Counted from the stretch's first letter, positions 1 to 7,805 are shown. The stretch: 64,000 nt of DNA from Pseudocoprococcus catus (GCF_902381825.1 NZ_LR698973.1:1695358-1759357), one strand, 5' to 3'. Notes: generated from the sequence alone by a model not told the origin. Numbers and translations: made by a program.

Positions 1-1
1 A

Positions 2-280
2 GAAGATATGAAGGCTTATTATGACAAGATGATTCATTATACAATTACAGCTGCATCAGGGAATCGGTTTATTATTGACAATCTTCAGGCACTGACAGCA
101 GTCATGGATGTCTTCATTAAGGATATGCGAGCCAAGATTCTGAGTGACGGAAGCAACAGTGAAGGTTTGATGGCGGCCCACAGGGAAATGGTGGAAGCGC
201 TTAGGGAAAAGAACATGGAGAAGGGAATGCAGGCGTTGAAAGTTCATTTTGAGTATATTTATGAATATATTGACGGATAA
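2..280 (+). CDS. GntR-family regulator, C-terminal FCD domain (partial, 5' end outside window)
   Basis: The reading frame is open from the first bases of the window, so the gene starts upstream; the ATG at 8 is probably internal. The visible ~92 residues are all-helical and end with the pattern HREMVEAL...MQALKVHF, typical of the last helices of FCD ligand-binding domains (FadR/LldR subgroup of GntR regulators). The DNA-binding winged helix is not in the window. FCD regulators commonly bind small organic acids and control the adjacent operon; here a 2-hydroxyacid dehydrogenase operon starts 249 bases downstream on the same strand, so this is its likely regulator (inference). No convincing terminator follows it. 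Confidence 0.75.
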   Translation, partial: EDMKAYYDKMIHYTITAASGNRFIIDNLQALTAVMDVFIKDMRAKILSDGSNSEGLMAAHREMVEALREKNMEKGMQALKVHFEYIYEYIDG

Positions 281-428
281 AATCGCTTCGTCACCTTAGA
301 TGAAGGAATCTTTCAAAAAGCATAGTGAAACCGACATGTTCACAGCAATTGATAAGTAAGAAATGTGTAAATTATATGGAATAGGAATATAAAATCACAA
401 AAAAGAGGACAAAATTAATAAAATTCAC

Positions 429-457
429 TAGACAAATCTGGAATAATATTCTATAAT
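429..457 (+). promoter_or_regulatory. Sigma-A promoter of the dehydrogenase/ETF operon
   Basis: TAGACA (429-434), a 17-base spacer and TATAAT (452-457). The predicted transcription start is near 464, giving a leader of about 65 bases before the ATG at 529. Confidence 0.7.
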
Positions 458-480
458 AATAGACGTAAGTGGTAGGGCCA

Positions 481-503
481 ATGGTACAAAATCTTGTGCC
501 CAT
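481..503. promoter_or_regulatory. Candidate operator palindrome downstream of the promoter
   Basis: ATGGTACAA, a 4-base centre (AATC) and TTGTGCCCAT form an imperfect inverted repeat about 20 bases downstream of the predicted transcription start. FCD-type GntR regulators bind short TGGT...ACCA-like palindromes, and the left arm contains TGGT. It could be the roadblock operator of the upstream GntR protein; a weak mRNA hairpin is the alternative. Confidence 0.35.
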
Positions 504-528
504 TTTAAAAAAGTAGGAGGAAGTAAAA

Positions 529-1974
529 ATGAGTGAGTATAGTAAAGTGACTCCGGAAATCGTTGAGCAGATCAAAGCTGTTGTTGCTCCTAACAGAGTG
601 TATACAGGCGCAGATATCAACGAAGACTTTTCTCACGACGAGATGTCTATTTATGGTAAGGCAATGCCTGAATTAGTAGTTGATGCAGCTTCTACAGAAG
701 AGATCGCAGCTACAATGAAGATTGCTTATGATAACAACATTCCTGTAACAGCCAGAGGTGCAGGTACAGGCCTTGTAGGTGCCTGTGTTCCAATCGCCGG
801 TGGTATTGTTATTAATACAACTAAGATGAACAAGATTCTTGAATATGACCTGAACAACTTCGTAGTTAAGGTTCAGTGTGGTGTCCTTCTGAACGACCTT
901 GCTGAAGACTGCGTAAGCAAAGGTCTTATGTACCCACCAGATCCAGGTGAAAAGTTTGCTACATTAGGTGGTAACGTTTCTACTAATGCCGGTGGTATGA
1001 GAGCATGTAAATACGGCGCTACAAGAGATTATGTTCGCGCTATGGAAGTTGTTTTACCAACAGGTGAAGTTACACGTTTTGGTAGTACAGTATCCAAGAC
1101 ATCTTCAGGTTACTCTCTGCTGAACCTTATGATTGGTTCCGAAGGTACATTAGGTATTATCACAGAACTGACATTAAAGGTTATCCCAGCCCCTAAGGAA
1201 GTTATCAGCTTGGTTATTCCTTTCGAAACACTGGCAGATTGTATTGGCACAGTTCCTCAGTTTAAGAAAAACGGTCTGGATCCTCAGGCACTTGAATTCA
1301 TGGAGAAAGCTATCGTTCAGGCTTCTGAAAGATATATCGGCAAGAGCGTATATCCACAGAAGATTGATGGCGTAGAAGCTGGCGCTTATCTGCTTGTTAC
1401 ATTTGATGGCAAGACAAAGGATGAACTTGATAATATTATTGAAGAAGCTTCTGAAATTGCTCTTGAAGCTGGCGCGATCGATGTTCTTGTTGCTGATACA
1501 CCAGCAAAGATCAAAGATGCATGGGCTGCAAGAAGCTCATTCCTGGAAGCTATCAAAGCTGAGACAAACTGGAAAGATGGTCTCGAAATGCTCGACGAAT
1601 GTGATGTTGTTGTTCCTCTGGACAAGATTGCTCCATACGTTGAATATGTATATGGTGTAGGCGAGAAATTCGGTCTTAGAATCGAATCCTTCGGTCATGC
1701 AGGCGATGGTAACCTTCATATCTACATCATTGGTGATGATAAGATTTCTGTTGCAGATTTCAAGGCTAAAGCAGATGAATTCTTTGATGATATCTATGCT
1801 GAAGCTACAAGAGTAGGCGGTCTTGTATCCGGTGAACATGCAATTGGTTCCGGTAAACTTGATTACCTTGCTAAATCTGTTGGACCAACACAGATGAAGC
1901 TCATGGAAGACATCAAGAGAGTCTTTGACCCTAAGATGATTCTTAACCCTGGTAAAGTTTGCTACAAACTGTAA
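529..1974 (+). CDS. FAD-linked 2-hydroxyacid dehydrogenase (GlcD / D-lactate dehydrogenase family)
   Basis: 481 residues, the normal length for the family. The N-terminal PCMH-type FAD-binding domain carries GAGTGLVGACVPIAGG (about residues 78-93) and GGNVSTNAGGMRACKYG; the C-terminal FAD-oxidase domain carries GHAGDGNLH and SGEHAIG near the end. Such flavoproteins oxidise D-lactate, glycolate or similar 2-hydroxyacids. In anaerobes (LctD of Acetobacterium woodii) they pass electrons to an ETF. The start has an excellent site (AGGAGGAAG). It is the first gene of an operon with an acyl-CoA dehydrogenase and etfBA behind a GntR regulator. Codon use is strongly biased, as in abundant proteins. 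The substrate cannot be read from the sequence; lactate is the first guess. Confidence 0.88.
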   Translation: MSEYSKVTPEIVEQIKAVVAPNRVYTGADINEDFSHDEMSIYGKAMPELVVDAASTEEIAATMKIAYDNNIPVTARGAGTGLVGACVPIAGGIVINTTKMNKILEYDLNNFVVKVQCGVLLNDLAEDCVSKGLMYPPDPGEKFATLGGNVSTNAGGMRACKYGATRDYVRAMEVVLPTGEVTRFGSTVSKTSSGYSLLNLMIGSEGTLGIITELTLKVIPAPKEVISLVIPFETLADCIGTVPQFKKNGLDPQALEFMEKAIVQASERYIGKSVYPQKIDGVEAGAYLLVTFDGKTKDELDNIIEEASEIALEAGAIDVLVADTPAKIKDAWAARSSFLEAIKAETNWKDGLEMLDECDVVVPLDKIAPYVEYVYGVGEKFGLRIESFGHAGDGNLHIYIIGDDKISVADFKAKADEFFDDIYAEATRVGGLVSGEHAIGSGKLDYLAKSVGPTQMKLMEDIKRVFDPKMILNPGKVCYKL

Positions 1975-2122
1975 TTTGAATATTCGGAGTTATCATTTAT
2001 AGATTCCAACGGGGATTCATGTGAGAGCGTTAATACTTTTGCATGAATACACCTGTTTAAAGAACAGTTGTAGTAAATCATACATAAATAAATTACTTTT
2101 AAATCATTTAGGAGGGATAGTA

Positions 2123-3286
2123 ATGAATTTTCACTTTAATGAAGAAGAACAGGAAATTCTCGACATGTTACACGACTATGCAGTCAAGGAAGTAGCTCCA
2201 AGAGCTCATGAAATTGATGAGGAAGAAAAATTCCCTATGGATGCACGTAACGGTCTTGCTGAAATGGGTATGATGGGTATGTATTTCCCAGAAGAGTACG
2301 GCGGTGCTGGACTTAGCTATCTTTCTTACATTGCAGTTTGCGAAGAACTGGCTGTTCATTGTGCTACAACATCTGTTGTATTATCCGCTCATGAATCTCT
2401 TTGCAGCTGGCCTATTTACAAATACGGTACAGAAGAACAGAAACAGAAATACCTTACAGCTCTTGCTTCAGGTGAGAAGTTAGGTGCTTTCGGTTTAACA
2501 GAGCCAGGCGCTGGTACAGATGCTGCTATGCAGAAGACAGTTGCTAAAGATGAAGGTGACCATTGGGTACTTAACGGTTCCAAGGTATTCATCACAAACG
2601 CTCAGTATGCTGATATCTTCGTAGTATTTGCTATGGTTTACAGAGATGACTACAAAGAAAGACCATACACAAACAAAGATATCTCCGCATTCATCATCGA
2701 AAAAGGTTTCGAAGGCTTCTCAGTTCAGGGTCATGAAATGAAGATGGGTATCCGTGGTTCATCAACATGCTCACTGTACTTCGATAACTGTATCGTTCCT
2801 AAGGAAAACCTTCTTGGCGAACAGGGCAAAGGCTTCAAGGTTGCTATGACAACACTTGATGGTGGCCGTATCGGTATCGCTGCTCAGGCTATCGGTATTG
2901 CTCAGGGTGCAATCAACGAAACTGTTGCTTATACAAAAGAACGTGTACAGTTTGGCAAACCAATCTGGAAATTCCAGAATACACAGTTCCAGTTAGCTGA
3001 TATGCAGGCTAAAGTAGATGCAGCTCGTCTGCTTGTTTACCGTGCAGCTCAGGCTAAACAGGATGGCGAACCACACAGCCACTTAGCAGCTATGGCTAAG
3101 TTAGTTGCTTCTGAAACAGCTTCAGATGTAGCTCGTCGTTGTGTACAGCTCGTTGGTGGTAATGGTTACTCTCGTGAATATCCATTCGAACGTCATATGC
3201 GTGATGCTAAGATCACAGAAATTTATGAAGGTACAAGTGAAGTTCAGCGTATGGTTATCGCTGGCTGGTTAGGTGCTACAAAATAA
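2123..3286 (+). CDS. Short-chain acyl-CoA dehydrogenase (butyryl-CoA dehydrogenase-like)
   Basis: 387 residues from the ATG preceded by AGGAGGGATAGTA; an upstream in-frame extension from 2021 lacks a ribosome site and does not look like protein. N-terminal helical domain, FAD motif AFGLTEPGAGTDA, central WVLNGSKVFITNA, and the C-terminal stretch YEGTSEVQRMVIAGWLG, whose Glu (about residue 369) is the catalytic base of butyryl-CoA dehydrogenases. In Clostridia this enzyme with EtfAB reduces crotonyl-CoA using NADH while reducing ferredoxin; a related trio reduces acryloyl-CoA. etfB and etfA lie directly downstream, but the usual crt, hbd and thl genes are absent and a hydroxyacid dehydrogenase sits upstream instead. 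Confidence 0.9.
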   Translation: MNFHFNEEEQEILDMLHDYAVKEVAPRAHEIDEEEKFPMDARNGLAEMGMMGMYFPEEYGGAGLSYLSYIAVCEELAVHCATTSVVLSAHESLCSWPIYKYGTEEQKQKYLTALASGEKLGAFGLTEPGAGTDAAMQKTVAKDEGDHWVLNGSKVFITNAQYADIFVVFAMVYRDDYKERPYTNKDISAFIIEKGFEGFSVQGHEMKMGIRGSSTCSLYFDNCIVPKENLLGEQGKGFKVAMTTLDGGRIGIAAQAIGIAQGAINETVAYTKERVQFGKPIWKFQNTQFQLADMQAKVDAARLLVYRAAQAKQDGEPHSHLAAMAKLVASETASDVARRCVQLVGGNGYSREYPFERHMRDAKITEIYEGTSEVQRMVIAGWLGATK

Positions 3287-3381
3287 TTTTCAGGCTCGAT
3301 ACCTGTCAATTAAAAAAGATAAATTCTGAGGTTTCCTGTGATTAAGATTCATTTAGGAAAAATATAAGAGTTTTCACATGG

Positions 3382-3407
3382 CTGGTGTGCAGGCGACTAC
3401 ACACCAG
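3382..3407 (+). other. Intercistronic stem-loop before etfB
   Basis: CTGGTGTG (3382-3389) and CACACCAG (3400-3407) form a perfect 8-bp stem with a 10-base loop. No T-run follows, so it is not a terminator; it may stabilise or direct processing of the etfBA part of the message. Confidence 0.5.
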
Positions 3408-3441
3408 TTGTGCTATAAAGAATGAGGAGTGGATAACAATT

Positions 3442-4245
3442 ATGGAAATATTAGTTTTGATTAAACAGGTTCCAGATGATTCCGTTGAAATTAAGCTTGA
3501 TCCTGCAACAGGCGCACCAAAACTTGATGGTGTTGAAGCTGTTGTTAATGCATTTGATACATATGCACTGGAAATGGCTAAAAGATATATCGAAGACAAT
3601 GGCGGTAATGTTACAGTCGCTACAATCGGTGACGACGATGCAACAGCTGCTTTAAGAACATGTCTTGCTGTTGGTGCCGGCAAAGCATTCCTGATTAAGG
3701 ACGCTTCTTTCGCAGGTTCCGATACAACAGCTAAGGCTTATATCCTTTCAAAGGCAGTAGCTAAGATTGAAGAAATCAATGGCGCTAAATTTGATATTGT
3801 ATTCTGTGGTAAGGAAGCTACAGATTTCTCTAAAGGTATGGTTGGTGTTCAGCTCGCTTCAGAACTCGGCGTTGGTGTTGCAACAGATGTTATTGCTGTT
3901 GATCCTGCTGAAGGCGGCGTTACTGTTAAACAGGAAACAGAAACTGGCTACAATGTAATTGAAATGACTACACCATGTGTTGTAACAATTCAGAAACCTG
4001 ATTATGATCCTAGATATCCAACAATCAAGACAAAGATGGCTGCAAGAAAAGCTACAATCAACGAAATTACTGCTGCAGATCTCGCAGTAGATGCAGCTAA
4101 GATTGGCGAAGCAGGCTCTCTGACAAAGGTCCTTAAATTATATGAGCCACCTAAGAAACAGGCTGGTGTTAAGATTCAGGAAGAAACTGTTGCTGATTCT
4201 ACAATGCGTGCGCTTGCTATGATTGCAGAAGCAAAAGTACTTTAA
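3442..4245 (+). CDS. etfB: Electron transfer flavoprotein, beta subunit
   Basis: 267 residues starting MEILVLIKQVPD, the classic EtfB N-terminus, from an ATG with GAGGAG upstream; translation from an earlier ATG (3385) would add 19 unrelated residues. It has the adenine-nucleotide-binding fold, with GVQLASELGVGVATDV and TIKTKMAARKATI in the expected places. It pairs with the EtfA encoded 17 bases downstream and accepts electrons from flavin dehydrogenases in the cytoplasm. The neighbouring butyryl-CoA dehydrogenase-like gene is the most probable partner; the upstream hydroxyacid dehydrogenase may share it. Codon use is strongly biased, as in its neighbours. Confidence 0.95.
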   Translation: MEILVLIKQVPDDSVEIKLDPATGAPKLDGVEAVVNAFDTYALEMAKRYIEDNGGNVTVATIGDDDATAALRTCLAVGAGKAFLIKDASFAGSDTTAKAYILSKAVAKIEEINGAKFDIVFCGKEATDFSKGMVGVQLASELGVGVATDVIAVDPAEGGVTVKQETETGYNVIEMTTPCVVTIQKPDYDPRYPTIKTKMAARKATINEITAADLAVDAAKIGEAGSLTKVLKLYEPPKKQAGVKIQEETVADSTMRALAMIAEAKVL

Positions 4246-4262
4246 TTTAAGGAGGAATTACA

Positions 4263-5246
4263 ATGGATTTCGCAGAATATAAAGATGTTCTTGTTGTATT
4301 AGAGCTTGATGAAGGCAAGCCGGTTAATGTCAGCCTTGAAAATATTGCTGCTGCTAAATCAGTAGCAAATGGCGGCAAGGTTATCGCTGTTACAGTTTGT
4401 GAAAACGCTGCAAAGACAGCAATTGAATATGGTGCAGACAGTGCAATCGTTATTGAAGGCGCTCAGTTTGAAGGTTACAATGCAGATGCAGTTGCAGATG
4501 CAGTAGCTCAGATCGCAGCAGAAGTTAAACCTGCTGTTATCTTTACAGGCGCTACAGGCAAAGGTAAGGATTTAGTTCCTAGAATTGCTGCTAAACTGGC
4601 TACAGGTTCGGTTTGTGACGCAACAGCTGTTAAATTAGATGAGGCTGGTAATGTTGTATTTACAGTACCTGCATACGGCGGCAACATTCTTACAGATGTT
4701 GTTATTGACAGCGTTAGACCTCAGGTTGCTTCTATCCGTGGCGGTTCTGTAGCTAAGCTTGAGCCAGAAGCTGGCAAAGCTGGTGATATCGCTAAGAAAG
4801 CAATCACAGTTGCTGATGATCAGATTAAACTTCAGATCAAAGAAACTGTAAAAGAAATCGCTGAATCCGTTAACCTGGAAGAAGCAGAAGTTATCGTTGC
4901 AGGTGGCCGTGGTATGGGCAGCAAAGAAAACTTCGACAAATTACAGGAACTGGCAGATATCCTTGGTGGTGTTGTTGGTTGTACAAGACCTGCTATGGAA
5001 TCTGGTTGGATCAGCCGTGCACATCAGGTTGGTCAGTCAGGTAAGATCGTAGCTCCAAAGGTATACTTTGCGTTTGGTATTTCCGGTGCTACACAGCATG
5101 TATCCGGTATGATCGGTTCCGGTTATATTGTTGCTGTCAACAAAGATGAAGATGCTCCAATCTTTGATGTTGCAGATGTAGGTATCGTTGGCGGTGCTAT
5201 GGATGTTCTCGACATCATGATTGAAGAATTCAAGAAAAACAAATAA
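4263..5246 (+). CDS. etfA: Electron transfer flavoprotein, alpha subunit
   Basis: 327 residues, preceded by AAGGAGGAATTACA. The C-terminal FAD-binding domain is complete: VVAGGRGMGSKENF-type segment, GCTRPAMESGWISRAHQVGQSG, then FGISGATQHVSGM and VNKDEDAPIFDVADVG. There is no N-terminal ferredoxin-like extension of the kind found in the EtfA (LctC) of lactate dehydrogenase/ETF complexes, so by size it is the butyryl-CoA-dehydrogenase type. It is the last gene of the operon and is followed at once by an intrinsic terminator. Confidence 0.95.
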   Translation: MDFAEYKDVLVVLELDEGKPVNVSLENIAAAKSVANGGKVIAVTVCENAAKTAIEYGADSAIVIEGAQFEGYNADAVADAVAQIAAEVKPAVIFTGATGKGKDLVPRIAAKLATGSVCDATAVKLDEAGNVVFTVPAYGGNILTDVVIDSVRPQVASIRGGSVAKLEPEAGKAGDIAKKAITVADDQIKLQIKETVKEIAESVNLEEAEVIVAGGRGMGSKENFDKLQELADILGGVVGCTRPAMESGWISRAHQVGQSGKIVAPKVYFAFGISGATQHVSGMIGSGYIVAVNKDEDAPIFDVADVGIVGGAMDVLDIMIEEFKKNK

Positions 5247-5266
5247 TCTGTTGATTGATTTTTCTT

Positions 5267-5297
5267 GGGCTGATACTTTGGTATCAGCCCTTTTTTT
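5267..5297 (+). terminator. Rho-independent terminator of the dehydrogenase/ETF operon
   Basis: GGGCTGATAC (5267-5276), loop TTTG, GTATCAGCCC (5281-5290), then seven T. A perfect 10-bp stem. Confidence 0.95.
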
Positions 5298-5348
5298 ACG
5301 CGGATAATGAGTCAAAGCCCATGCTTGCATGTGGCCTTGACGAATATC

Positions 5349-5394
5349 GCGATAACGAGCGAAACTCGCAAAGTGTGTTTTGGCTCGTTATCGC
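5349..5394. repeat. 12-bp perfect inverted repeat, REP-like
   Basis: GCGATAACGAGC (5349-5360) and GCTCGTTATCGC (5383-5394) are exact reverse complements around a 22-base centre. It lies just downstream of the etfA terminator, in a region without a gene. There is no T-run, so it does not look like a second terminator. It resembles the extragenic palindromes scattered in clostridial genomes; no second copy of these arms was noticed in this window. Confidence 0.55.
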
Positions 5395-5453
5395 AGATTC
5401 TCAGCTGATGGGATAGGTTATACTTTGTTTATAAATATTATAGATTTCTTTCA

Positions 5454-5482
5454 TTGACCTGGGAGCTATTTTGCGGTAGTAT
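5454..5482 (+). promoter_or_regulatory. Promoter upstream of the zinc-ribbon membrane protein gene
   Basis: TTGACC (5454-5459), a 17-base spacer, TAGTAT (5477-5482). Together with the terminator and the inverted repeat it accounts for the 304 bases between etfA and the next gene. Confidence 0.55.
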
Positions 5483-5550
5483 AGCAAATAAGCAATGTTT
5501 TATATTTGTGATAAGGTGTGCAGGAGAATGATAATGAAAGAAGGTATTTC

Positions 5551-5946
5551 ATGAAAGAACGTATGCAGCGATTCATGGCCGGCCGCTATGGCAATGACCA
5601 GCTGAATCAATTTATTTTTATAGTGGCAATTATCAGTATGGTGCTTGAGATCATTACGCGGCAGTCATTGTTTTATACATTGACATTGGTACTGCTGATT
5701 CTCGCTTATGTCAGAGTATTTTCCCGGAATATCAATAAGCGATATGAAGAGAATATGAAGTTTTTGCAGAAGAAAGATGCAATTTTGAATAAGTTCCGCA
5801 AGCAGAAATATTATGCTGCTCAGCGCAGAAATTTTCATATTTATACGTGTCCTCAGTGCAAGCAGAAGATCCGCATCCCTAAGGGAAAAGGGAAGATCAG
5901 TATTACATGTCCGAAGTGCAGAACCTCTTTTATTAAGAAAAGCTGA
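5551..5946 (+). CDS. Small membrane protein with C-terminal zinc ribbon
   Basis: 131 residues from the ATG after GAAGGTATTTC; an earlier ATG in the same frame has no ribosome site. Two hydrophobic segments (about residues 20-36 and 39-57) are followed by a basic, probably coiled linker and a zinc ribbon with CPQC and CPKC knuckles separated by about 16 residues at the C-terminus. The zinc ribbon is probably cytoplasmic, after a hairpin of two membrane helices. I do not recognise a characterised homologue. It has its own promoter and is followed by the HPr-like gene 144 bases later. Confidence 0.75.
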   Translation: MKERMQRFMAGRYGNDQLNQFIFIVAIISMVLEIITRQSLFYTLTLVLLILAYVRVFSRNINKRYEENMKFLQKKDAILNKFRKQKYYAAQRRNFHIYTCPQCKQKIRIPKGKGKISITCPKCRTSFIKKS

Positions 5947-6090
5947 TTTTTGCAAGTTGTTGTTGTATTTTTTTCAAAAAACCAGATGTTTTTGGGTCTG
6001 AAAGATGATATAATAAACCTGTCGTATGAATAGAATCGACAGCATTTTTTTGAAATACAAAGACACAGTTTTTTGGAGGGGATTTGGAAT

Positions 6091-6357
6091 ATGGTTGAAA
6101 GGAAGGTTAAGGTTGCAATTCCCTGCGGTATACATATCAGACCGGCAGGAATTATTTCCCATACAGCGAATGGTTTTAAGGCAGATTCAAGAATTATATT
6201 CGGGTACCATGTGATTAATACAGCCAGTATCCTGAATCTTGTTGCCAGCGGTATTCACTGTGGGGATATTGTCAGCGTTGAGTGTGAAGGACCGGATGAA
6301 CAGGCTGCACTGGATGGCATTACATCGGTTTTGGAAGATTCAACGATTCAACAATAA
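6091..6357 (+). CDS. HPr-family phosphocarrier protein (divergent)
   Basis: 88 residues, HPr size, from the ATG nine bases after GGAGGGG. The phosphorylation-site motif reads GIHIRPAG with His at residue 15, and the regulatory-site helix reads NTASILNLVASGI with Ser at residue 46, so both canonical HPr positions are kept although the flanking sequence is divergent (the usual forms are LHARPA and SIMGVMSLG). It could act in sugar PTS phosphotransfer or, like Crh, mainly in regulation. No ptsI is adjacent; instead acpP follows 29 bases downstream, an unusual partner. A TATAAT box (about 6009) without a clear -35 element precedes it. Confidence 0.85.
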   Translation: MVERKVKVAIPCGIHIRPAGIISHTANGFKADSRIIFGYHVINTASILNLVASGIHCGDIVSVECEGPDEQAALDGITSVLEDSTIQQ

Positions 6358-6386
6358 GAGATATTATCGAATAAAGGAGAAATAAT

Positions 6387-6620
6387 ATGTTAGAGAAGAT
6401 TAAAGCGCTTTTAGCAGAGGAATTAGGTGTCAACGCAGATGAAATCACAGCAGAGACTTCTTTTAAGGAAGATCTCGGTGCTGATTCACTGGATCTTTTT
6501 GAACTTGTAACAAATCTTGAAGAAGAATACAACATTGAGATTCCGGCAGAGCAGTTGGAAGAGATGACAACTGTTGGCAAAGTTATTGATTATCTGAAGA
6601 GCATTCATATTGAGGCATAA
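6387..6620 (+). CDS. acpP: Acyl carrier protein
   Basis: 77 residues, acidic, with the phosphopantetheine attachment motif LGADSLDLFEL (Ser about residue 34) and a normal helix pattern. A good ribosome site (AAAGGAGAAATAAT) precedes the ATG. It carries acyl groups as thioesters in fatty-acid synthesis, in the cytoplasm. It is not inside a fab gene cluster here; its neighbour is the HPr-like gene, so it may be a secondary ACP or the only ACP placed away from the fab genes. Confidence 0.95.
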   Translation: MLEKIKALLAEELGVNADEITAETSFKEDLGADSLDLFELVTNLEEEYNIEIPAEQLEEMTTVGKVIDYLKSIHIEA

Positions 6621-6656
6621 TCTCTTGGAAGCCATCATTTAAGAAGATGAAGGAGG

Positions 6657-6702
6657 CATATTTTCTGTATTGTATATAGAGAATATGTCTCATTTTGTTT
6701 TT
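6657..6702 (+). terminator. Probable terminator after acpP
   Basis: CATATTTTCT (6657-6666) pairs with AGAGAATATG (6678-6687), including one G-T pair, and is followed by a T-rich tail. The stem is AT-rich, so the strength is doubtful. Confidence 0.45.
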
Positions 6703-6746
6703 ATTCAGATAATGTGAAAAAAACTGGAATATTTTATCATAAACTC

Positions 6747-6775
6747 TTCACAGTACTATTCGAAAATGATATAAT
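6747..6775 (+). promoter_or_regulatory. Promoter of the LysR regulator gene
   Basis: TTCACA (6747-6752), a 17-base spacer, TATAAT (6770-6775). It predicts a leader of about 80 bases before the start at 6865. Confidence 0.65.
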
Positions 6776-6810
6776 CCAATATATAAAAGTCAATAAATAT
6801 ATTTATAGAT

Positions 6811-6833
6811 GCATCTGAATTGATGCTTTTTTT
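6811..6833 (+). terminator. Candidate attenuator in the LysR gene leader
   Basis: GCATC, loop TGAATT, GATGC, then seven T, located between the predicted promoter and the start codon. The stem is only 5 bp, so this is a weak call. Confidence 0.3.
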
Positions 6834-6864
6834 GCATATACATTACGAGAGGAATCAAGCAACA

Positions 6865-7770
6865 ATGAATTTGAAACATTTATCATATTTTGTCGATATT
6901 TCGAAGCGGGAGAGCTTTACAAAGGCTGCGGATGATATCTATGTTTCACAATCAGCATTGAGCAAATCAGTGAAATCCCTTGAACAGGAACTGAATGTTA
7001 CGCTGATTGACCGCACAAGCAAGAGCTTTAATCTGACAGAAGAGGGGAAGATTCTTTTTTCTGAGGGAGAGAAGTTACTTCAGTATATCGATGAGAGCCA
7101 GAATGAGATCATTGAGAAAATATGCAAGAGCAGACGCCGTCTGAGAATCGGTGTGCCTCCAGTGGCATCGACCGTTTATTTCAGCCATCTGCTGTATCGT
7201 TTTATGAAGAAGTATCCGGATATTGATCTGAAGATGTCAGAGGTCGGAGCCAATATTGTACAGACTCAGGTAAATTCAGGAAGTATTGATATCGGTATCG
7301 TTGTGCTGCCGATGCTTAATACAGAGAATTACAATGTCATACCGGCGATGACGGCGGACAATGCTTTGATCGTGAATAAGGATCATCCACTGGCATCCAG
7401 AGAAGAAGTCAGCTTCAAGGAGCTGGAGCATGAAGATTTCCTGATACTGGACGGGACATATATGCTGCATGACAGTATTATCCGAAACTGTGAGATTGCC
7501 GGTTTTTATCCGCATATTACAACGGAGAGTTCCCAGTGGGATTTCCTGGCGGAGATGGTAGCCTACAATCAGGGAATCAGTATTCTGCCGGTTCCGATTA
7601 TGAAACGTTTCTCTTCCAGTGAGAAGATTAAGATGATCCGCCTGAAAGAGCCGGAATTGCCATGGAACATAGGCATGATATTCAAGAAAGACAAATTGAT
7701 CACGGAACAGATGAAGGTATTTATTCAGTTTGTTTTAGACAATAAGGATAATGTCAAAGATTATACATAA
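6865..7770 (+). CDS. LysR-family transcriptional regulator
   Basis: 301 residues, typical length. The N-terminal winged helix-turn-helix starts MNLKHLSYFVDISKRESFTK and contains SQSALSKSVKSLEQELN; a periplasmic-binding-protein-like effector domain fills residues 90-300. The start at 6865 has GAGAGGAAT upstream; an earlier ATG at 6820 would add 15 residues unlike the family. LysR proteins usually control a neighbouring or divergent gene, but here the flanking genes read the same way, and the gene has its own promoter and terminator, so its target is unclear. The effector is unknown. Confidence 0.92.
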   Translation: MNLKHLSYFVDISKRESFTKAADDIYVSQSALSKSVKSLEQELNVTLIDRTSKSFNLTEEGKILFSEGEKLLQYIDESQNEIIEKICKSRRRLRIGVPPVASTVYFSHLLYRFMKKYPDIDLKMSEVGANIVQTQVNSGSIDIGIVVLPMLNTENYNVIPAMTADNALIVNKDHPLASREEVSFKELEHEDFLILDGTYMLHDSIIRNCEIAGFYPHITTESSQWDFLAEMVAYNQGISILPVPIMKRFSSSEKIKMIRLKEPELPWNIGMIFKKDKLITEQMKVFIQFVLDNKDNVKDYT

Positions 7771-7775
7771 GAAGG

Positions 7776-7805
7776 AGTGTTGTGGTGATGCACAGCACTT
7801 TTTTG
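7776..7805 (+). terminator. Intrinsic terminator of the LysR gene
   Basis: AGTGTTGTG (7776-7784) pairs with CACAGCACT (7791-7799), with one G-T pair, followed by a T-run. Confidence 0.8.
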
